Assembly: GCA_022545875.1 (NCBI GenBank)
Contig: JAKEIF010000075.1
Coordinates: 1-9,615 of the forward strand
Reading direction: 5' to 3'
DNA: 9,615 bases
Source: Nitrososphaera sp.
GTDB taxonomy: Archaea; Thermoproteota; Nitrososphaeria; Nitrososphaerales; Nitrososphaeraceae
Positions 6,266-9,615 of this stretch are shown piece by piece. The stretch's first letter is position 1, and every line of letters starts with the position of its first letter. The position numbers and the translations under genes are program-made. The notes under the pieces were generated by a model, which had not been told where the DNA came from, searched no databases, and saw only the letters and a list, made by a program, of their open reading frames with translations.

Positions 6266-7318
6266 ATGAGTTGCTCTGACGAGCACGTATCGCATACCAT
6301 GGACGACAACCTGATCCAGATTACTCCGCAGGTACGTTCAAAGCTAAAGAAGGCAAAGTACGGAGTGTATAACCATTCTGCGGTCGAGCTTTGTCACTGG
6401 ACGAAAAAGTCGTTTGCGAATGAAGGCAACTGCTATAAGCACAAGTTCTATGGGATATCGACGCATAGGTGCATGGAAATGACGCCGACTGCAATGAACT
6501 GCGAAAACAGGTGCATCTACTGTTGGCGACCGACAGAATTCTACGACACGTTGCAGATGCCAGAAGAGCTTGTGGACGAGCCTGACGTAATTGTCGAGCA
6601 GCTCTTGGCTGAGCGCAAGAAGCTCATAAACGGGTTCTACGGCCATGCAAAGAATGAAAGAAAAAAGCTAGACGAATCACTCCTGCCCGCGCACTATGCT
6701 ATTTCGCTTTCCGGTGAGCCAACGATGTACCCCAAGCTGCCAAAGCTGATAAAGTATCTAAAGTCGCTCAAGGCAACAAAGTCTGTTTTCCTGGTGACAA
6801 ACGGCCAAGAACCGGACATGCTCAGGAGGCTGCAATCGGAAGGCGCGCTGCCGACCCAGATCTATCTTTCAACAAACGCCTCTAACAAGAGCATGTTTCA
6901 CCGGATAAACCGCCCGCGACACAGGGACGCGTGGGAAAGGTGGTGGGATAGCCTGAGATTTCTCGCAACCGCGGACACCAGGACCGTGTTGAGGATGACC
7001 CTGATAAGGGGCTACAACGACAGTACCGATTTTGTCAGGGAATTCGCTCAAATGATGGAGCAGGGCGATCCGCACTTTATCGAGCTCAAATCCTACATGC
7101 ACATAGGCATGTCAACCCAGCGCCTGGAACATGACGACATGCTTGAAATGGACGAAGTAAGGGAATTTTCAAGGCAGCTCTGCAGCAAGATGCCTTCTTT
7201 TGCCGTAATGGACGAAAGCGAAATTTCGAGGATTGTTGTCCTCCAGAACCAGGTAAGGCACACAGACAGGTGGATAAAGGAGTATCTTGAGGCAGGCGCG
7301 CCAGCGACTGTGCCATAA
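6266..7318 (+). CDS. taw1: tRNA 4-demethylwyosine synthase (Taw1, archaeal TYW1)
   Basis: A radical-SAM enzyme that condenses N1-methylguanosine-37 of tRNA-Phe with carbons from pyruvate to make 4-demethylwyosine, the tricyclic core of wyosine bases that guard the reading frame. At 350 residues it is the single-domain archaeal form, without the flavodoxin domain of eukaryotic TYW1. The radical-SAM cysteines are C79-x3-C83-x2-C86 (CENRCIYC). A second cluster is supported by C43, C56 and C69, spaced 13 and 13 residues as in M. jannaschii (C26, C39, C52), and K58 falls where that enzyme has its pyruvate Schiff-base lysine (K41). Also visible are SLSGEPTMYP, LVTNG and RGYND. The first ATG is used; M12 (ATG at 6299) is an alternative start. 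A methyltransferase partner (Trm5) is not in the window. Confidence 0.95.
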   Translation: MSCSDEHVSHTMDDNLIQITPQVRSKLKKAKYGVYNHSAVELCHWTKKSFANEGNCYKHKFYGISTHRCMEMTPTAMNCENRCIYCWRPTEFYDTLQMPEELVDEPDVIVEQLLAERKKLINGFYGHAKNERKKLDESLLPAHYAISLSGEPTMYPKLPKLIKYLKSLKATKSVFLVTNGQEPDMLRRLQSEGALPTQIYLSTNASNKSMFHRINRPRHRDAWERWWDSLRFLATADTRTVLRMTLIRGYNDSTDFVREFAQMMEQGDPHFIELKSYMHIGMSTQRLEHDDMLEMDEVREFSRQLCSKMPSFAVMDESEISRIVVLQNQVRHTDRWIKEYLEAGAPATVP

Positions 7319-7322
7319 AACC

Positions 7323-7337
7323 GAGGGGGGCTTTTTC
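7323..7337 (+). terminator. Possible U-rich terminator after taw1
   Basis: GAGGGGGGCTTTTTC begins 4 nt after the taw1 stop, ending in a short T run after a G-rich stretch. Archaeal termination often needs only a U-tract; here it is just five T, so support is modest. Confidence 0.3.
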
Positions 7338-7367
7338 AGTATGGCTTTGGGCATGTCATACTAGTCG

Positions 7368-7375
7368 TTATATAG
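7368..7375 (+). promoter_or_regulatory. TATA box for the secreted PEF-CTERM-like protein gene
   Basis: TTATATAG is centred about 33 nt before the ATG at 7405, in the 86-nt spacer after taw1. This would place transcription start a few nucleotides before the ATG. No Shine-Dalgarno precedes the start, consistent with a short-leader transcript. Confidence 0.5.
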
Positions 7376-7404
7376 TCACCGCAAGCTGTACGGAATCAAC
7401 GCGA

Positions 7405-8187
7405 ATGCTCAAGGGAATCGCCGCCGCGCTTGTTTCATTTTCGCTGGCCGTGCTAGCAGGTCTACCAGGGCATGCTTATGCCCAGCAGCCGATTTTAGGG
7501 ATTCCGCTTATCGAAGGCATTGATCCGGAAATAGACGGCGCATGGACAAGCAATGCCGAATGGAGCGGTGCGAGCGAAACTGTCGTTAACTATACTGACG
7601 GCAGCCGGCTGGTAATAAGGGGAATACATGATGCCAGTTTTGTCTATGTTATGCTTGAGATGCCTGACGATTACGTCGTTGACGGACATGGTGCAATCTG
7701 CTTTGATACCCAGGCAGATGGAGGCCCGTCCTTGGGCATGGATGATTATTGCTTTGTCGTCGGAAGTAGCTTCAGGGAATATCACGGTGATGGGCGCACA
7801 ACTTTGATGCAGCAGGCCCCTCTTGATCAGTTCGTGGTGGGACAAAGAGGCCTATCTGATTCTATCAGCCCGCTGTATTCTTCAAAGCCACACATGACTT
7901 ATGAGTTCAAGATTCCACTTGACTATCTCGGCTCTGACAAGACACAGTATGGATTTTACGTTTCGTTCGATACTAGAGGACAGACAAATAACTATACGTA
8001 CTATTATTCATGGCCCGATTACAAATCCGCCGAGTATCTCAGAGTCGCTTCTCCAAGGTCATGGGGAATTGCATCGCTTTCGTCTGATGCCAGTGTTCCA
8101 GAATTTCCCTTGCCGCTAATTGGCGCGCTGGCAGGAATTGTGGGCGCAGTGGCTGTGCTGTCTCGCACCAAGTTGATGAAATTCTAG
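7405..8187 (+). CDS. Secreted/surface CBM9-DOMON-like beta-sandwich protein with PEF-CTERM-like anchor
   Basis: A 260-residue exported protein. Residues 1-26 are a signal peptide: K3, a hydrophobic core, and likely cleavage after HAYA. Residues about 36-220 resemble CBM9-like/DOMON ligand-binding sandwiches, which open with a 'DGxWxxxEWxGA' segment (44-56 here), followed by strands such as SFVYVMLEMPDD and later FKIPLDYLG and FYVSFDTRG. C99 and C116 could form a disulfide. N62 and N196 are in N-x-T sequons. The C-terminus is tripartite: VPEFP (231-235), a hydrophobic helix (236-252), then R254 and K256. This resembles PEF-type C-terminal sorting signals processed by archaeosortases; the archaeosortase itself is not in the window. 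The bound ligand (sugar, heme or none) is unknown; no other gene is clearly linked. The 8186-8213 hairpin begins in its stop codon. Confidence 0.8.
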   Translation: MLKGIAAALVSFSLAVLAGLPGHAYAQQPILGIPLIEGIDPEIDGAWTSNAEWSGASETVVNYTDGSRLVIRGIHDASFVYVMLEMPDDYVVDGHGAICFDTQADGGPSLGMDDYCFVVGSSFREYHGDGRTTLMQQAPLDQFVVGQRGLSDSISPLYSSKPHMTYEFKIPLDYLGSDKTQYGFYVSFDTRGQTNNYTYYYSWPDYKSAEYLRVASPRSWGIASLSSDASVPEFPLPLIGALAGIVGAVAVLSRTKLMKF

Positions 8188-8213
8188 AATCGCCATTTTG
8201 AGACGGCTATTCT
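8186..8213 (+). terminator. Stem-loop overlapping the stop of the surface-protein gene
   Basis: AGAATCGCC (8186-8194) pairs with GGCTATTCT (8205-8213), eight of nine pairs, across a 10-nt loop. It starts inside the TAG stop and is followed by a pyrimidine-rich stretch. It may help terminate transcription or stabilise the 3' end; there is no long T-tract. Confidence 0.35.
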
Positions 8214-8237
8214 CTTCCAACAGGTTTGTATGTAATA

Positions 8238-8290
8238 TGTAATCAAGAACAGAGCGGACGATTACAAGCCATCAGGTTGAACAGCTGATG
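8238..8290. repeat. Two inverted repeats in the 121-nt convergent spacer (8188-8308)
   Basis: TGTAATC (8238-8244) and GATTACA (8260-8266) form a perfect 7-bp inverted repeat with a 15-nt loop. CATCAG (8270-8275) and CTGATG (8285-8290) form a 6-bp one with a 9-nt loop. A tandem ATGTAAT duplication overlaps the left arm. No open frame, promoter or known RNA family is evident in this spacer between convergent genes. Confidence 0.4.
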
Positions 8291-8308
8291 AGATGTAACG
8301 CGACAGAG

Positions 8309-9340
8309 TCAATCTGCAGACGGCAATGCGGTCTGCAAGTACCGAACGATGCGCCGGGCATAGCGCCCTTTTGGATCCAGATCAGGATTGTATATTGTCA
8401 AATCCATTCCCACGACATTTCCTGTTGAAATGATAGAACTTGTTAGTACTTCCAGCTGCTTCCAACTCAAACCTCCTGGCTGCCGATAGTCCACGGCAGG
8501 GAGGGACCGCGTAGAGAGCACATCCAGATCCACGTGGAGCCACAGTCTGCCGACTCGTCTGGCTAGTCGCCGGGCAGCTCTTCCTGCCAGAACTTCAATG
8601 TCCGCCTTGCGCAAAGATTCATCGTCATGGAACACAATCGTTCCGTCGTCAAGCGATTGAATTTCGGTTTCCTCCAATGTCTTTTTGTCGCGTGGACCAA
8701 GCATGCAGATTTGCGAAGAGTCAAGCAAAGGTACCGAGCCAACGGCTTTACGGATTAGCTCCGGAAGCTCGTGGCTAAGGGCGAGCCCAAGTTCCATGTC
8801 CGCGGCCTCGCCCGTCGGCGACTTGTGTGGAGGGTAGGCATCCTCATGTCCGTCGACAAAGACCAGTCCTGTAGGATATCTCTCAACTGATGCGGCCAAA
8901 CAGCCAAGTAGAACAGGGCAGTCCCCTCCTATGACAAGCGGAAACCTGCCGGCGCCAAGAACGCGAGCCACATGTGCTCGGACGCCTCGAATCATTGACG
9001 CAAGAGAAGTATAAGCAATGATCCCGCTGGCTGAGTCGCGCTTAGTAGTTGGCCAGCGTATTGATACATCACATTTGTCTTGCAGATGGCAAACCTGGCC
9101 TAGCGCGCTAAGTAGCCCCGCATTTCGGAGCGCGGTTGGTTCCCTTTTCACGCCGCCGCTTCTCCCGGAGGAGTTGGTCGGCACTCCAATCACGCTCAGT
9201 TCAAAACGATTCCTTCTCACGTCCGTCCGACACGCTCCTTTGACAAAACCCTCTTTAGCCGACTTCGACACATTTCCATAATATTCTTTTACTTTTGATT
9301 TGAAATTTATTTTGCTTTTGGCTACTGCGAAAGCAGCCAC
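8309..9340 (-). CDS. Arginase/agmatinase-superfamily protein with altered active site
   Basis: The fold is clear from GGDC (138-141), VDGHEDAYPP (162-171), the HVDLDV segment with D271 and D273, PAVDYRQPGGLS (281-292) and GMDLTIYNPDLDP (311-323). Metal ligands D163, H165, D167, D271 and D273 are kept, but the His of the usual GGDH is C141. The Glu of the 'LDxxExNP' motif that contacts the guanidinium group in arginase is I316. It is thus probably a binuclear Mn-type hydrolase of unknown substrate rather than a standard arginase or agmatinase; I recall similar sequences in Actinobacteria labelled only 'arginase family'. The first ~45 residues precede the conserved fold and are lysine rich. The ATG at 9340 overlaps the RdgB stop by 19 nt. 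GTG at 9271 (V24) or GTG at V41 are real alternatives, since no other Met occurs before residue 116. Confidence 0.8.
   Translation of the reverse strand: MAAFAVAKSKINFKSKVKEYYGNVSKSAKEGFVKGACRTDVRRNRFELSVIGVPTNSSGRSGGVKREPTALRNAGLLSALGQVCHLQDKCDVSIRWPTTKRDSASGIIAYTSLASMIRGVRAHVARVLGAGRFPLVIGGDCPVLLGCLAASVERYPTGLVFVDGHEDAYPPHKSPTGEAADMELGLALSHELPELIRKAVGSVPLLDSSQICMLGPRDKKTLEETEIQSLDDGTIVFHDDESLRKADIEVLAGRAARRLARRVGRLWLHVDLDVLSTRSLPAVDYRQPGGLSWKQLEVLTSSIISTGNVVGMDLTIYNPDLDPKGRYARRIVRYLQTALPSAD
8315..8337 (-). terminator. Stem-loop at the 3' end of the arginase-like gene
   Basis: TGCAGAC (8315-8321) and GTCTGCA (8331-8337) are a perfect 7-bp inverted repeat with a 9-nt loop, lying in the last codons of the minus-strand gene just before its stop. 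It is a plausible transcript 3'-end structure but could be coding coincidence. Confidence 0.3.
9302..9313 (-). promoter_or_regulatory. Possible TATA box inside the 5' end of the arginase-like frame
   Basis: The minus strand reads AAATAAATTTCA just after the RdgB stop, about 37 nt before the GTG at 9271. If this is a promoter, the arginase-like protein would start at residue 24 of the long frame. It could also be plain AT-rich coding sequence, so the call is tentative. Confidence 0.25.
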
Positions 9341-9615
9341 TGGGCAAAGACTTCCAGCCCTTTTCGCCTGTGCGAAAACCTGCTTTTCTCTTCTTTCAAC
9401 TGTCCAAAGGTAAGCGCAGAGCCTTCGGGGATAAAGATTGGATCATACCCCCATCCCCCATCGGAAACAGTGTCGGCAATTCTCCCCGAAACCAGACCTT
9501 CAAAGATGGAGACCACACTGCCGTCATGATACGCGATTATTGAGCGAAAATGTGCCGACCGATCGTTTGATTTATCCAGCAACTTTAGAATCCCCCCGTT
9601 CCCAATAGTCTGAAA
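9322..9615 (-). CDS. rdgB: XTP/dITP diphosphatase (RdgB/HAM1 family), 5'-truncated by window edge
   Basis: The last 97 residues of a ~185-residue enzyme that hydrolyses non-canonical purine triphosphates (ITP, dITP, XTP) to monophosphates and pyrophosphate, cleaning the nucleotide pool. The frame is open to the window edge, where it reads FQTIGNGGILKLL, matching the family's 'TIGxxGILKLL' segment. It is followed by DRSAHFRSIIAY, the hallmark GGWGYDPIFIPEG loop, TFGQLKEEKSRFSHR (the SHR substrate motif) and the terminal QWLL. The N-terminal catalytic 'TxNxxK' part lies outside the window. No start inside the window should be taken as real; the apparent one at 9582 is an internal TTG leucine codon. 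Its stop falls inside the longest version of the arginase-like gene, which suggests one transcript or a misplaced downstream start. Confidence 0.92.
   Translation of the reverse strand, partial: FQTIGNGGILKLLDKSNDRSAHFRSIIAYHDGSVVSIFEGLVSGRIADTVSDGGWGYDPIFIPEGSALTFGQLKEEKSRFSHRRKGLEVFAQWLLSQ

Noticed and set aside
5808..6269. 153-codon plus-strand open frame opposite the Nif3 gene
   Set aside because: It is the longest antisense frame, but the Nif3 translation has conserved metal-site motifs throughout, while this frame has none and runs across the promoter region.
7495..7845. 116-codon minus-strand open frame inside the surface-protein gene
   Set aside because: It lacks any domain, and the opposite strand has a signal peptide, domain and sorting tail that explain the region.
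8229..8243. Tandem ATGTAAT copies as a start of a repeat array or a promoter
   Set aside because: There are only two 7-nt copies, and no gene follows on either strand at promoter distance.
8285..8300. CTGATGAGATG resembling a box C of a C/D guide RNA
   Set aside because: The first base does not fit the RUGAUGA consensus, and no box D or C'/D' pair follows at a sensible distance.
1..9615. Search for CRISPR, insertion sequence, prophage, toxin-antitoxin or defence genes
   Set aside because: No spaced direct repeats, transposase motifs, terminal inverted repeats or defence domains were seen; all substantial frames belong to metabolic, tRNA-modification or surface families.

Overview
The window looks like a piece of a soil-type ammonia-oxidising archaeon (Thaumarchaeota/Nitrososphaerota, Nitrososphaera-like). 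The reasons are an archaeal single-domain wyosine synthase (Taw1), a deazaflavin (F420)-type luciferase-like oxidoreductase, an archaeal-style RdgB, a secreted protein with a PEF-type C-terminal sorting tail, a small C2H2 zinc-finger protein, base composition near half GC, and AT-rich TATA-like boxes about 25-33 nt ahead of several starts with no Shine-Dalgarno. The lineage is inferred from gene content; no rRNA or tRNA gene is present.

Layout. Positions 1-1493 (+) hold the 3' end of a cyclase/kynurenine-formamidase-type hydrolase, a one-domain cupin and a short-type 6-phosphogluconate dehydrogenase, tightly spaced and probably co-transcribed. A small C2H2 zinc-finger gene (1490-1678, -) converges on the dehydrogenase; both stops are read from one CTAG. 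Positions 1715-3079 (+) encode a cytoplasmic six-hairpin (alpha/alpha)6 glycosidase resembling the catalytic part of glycogen-debranching enzymes. Positions 3110-5315 (-) are a two-gene operon: a Rieske-ferredoxin/FAD-NAD(P) reductase fusion, then 1 nt later a relative of F420-dependent glucose-6-phosphate dehydrogenase. A Nif3-family metalloprotein (5382-6203, -) is divergent from taw1 (6266-7318, +), and a palindromic TATA element lies between them. A secreted CBM9/DOMON-like protein with a PEF-CTERM-like anchor follows (7405-8187, +). On the far side of a hairpin-rich convergent spacer are an arginase-superfamily protein with altered active-site residues (8309-9340, -) and the C-terminal half of RdgB/HAM1 (9322-9615, -, cut by the window edge).

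How the genes may work together. The left half leans toward carbohydrate and redox metabolism: glucan hydrolysis, oxidative pentose-phosphate decarboxylation, and an FGD-type F420 enzyme paired with its own Rieske/flavin electron carrier. The F420 enzyme seems to lack the glucose-6-phosphate phosphate-binding residues, so a straight FGD to 6PGDH pathway is only a hypothesis. The right half is housekeeping (tRNA wyosine, Nif3, nucleotide-pool cleaning) plus a cell-surface protein. I see no insertion sequence, CRISPR array, prophage, toxin-antitoxin or defence system. The interesting points are modified active sites and unusual gene arrangements within known families.
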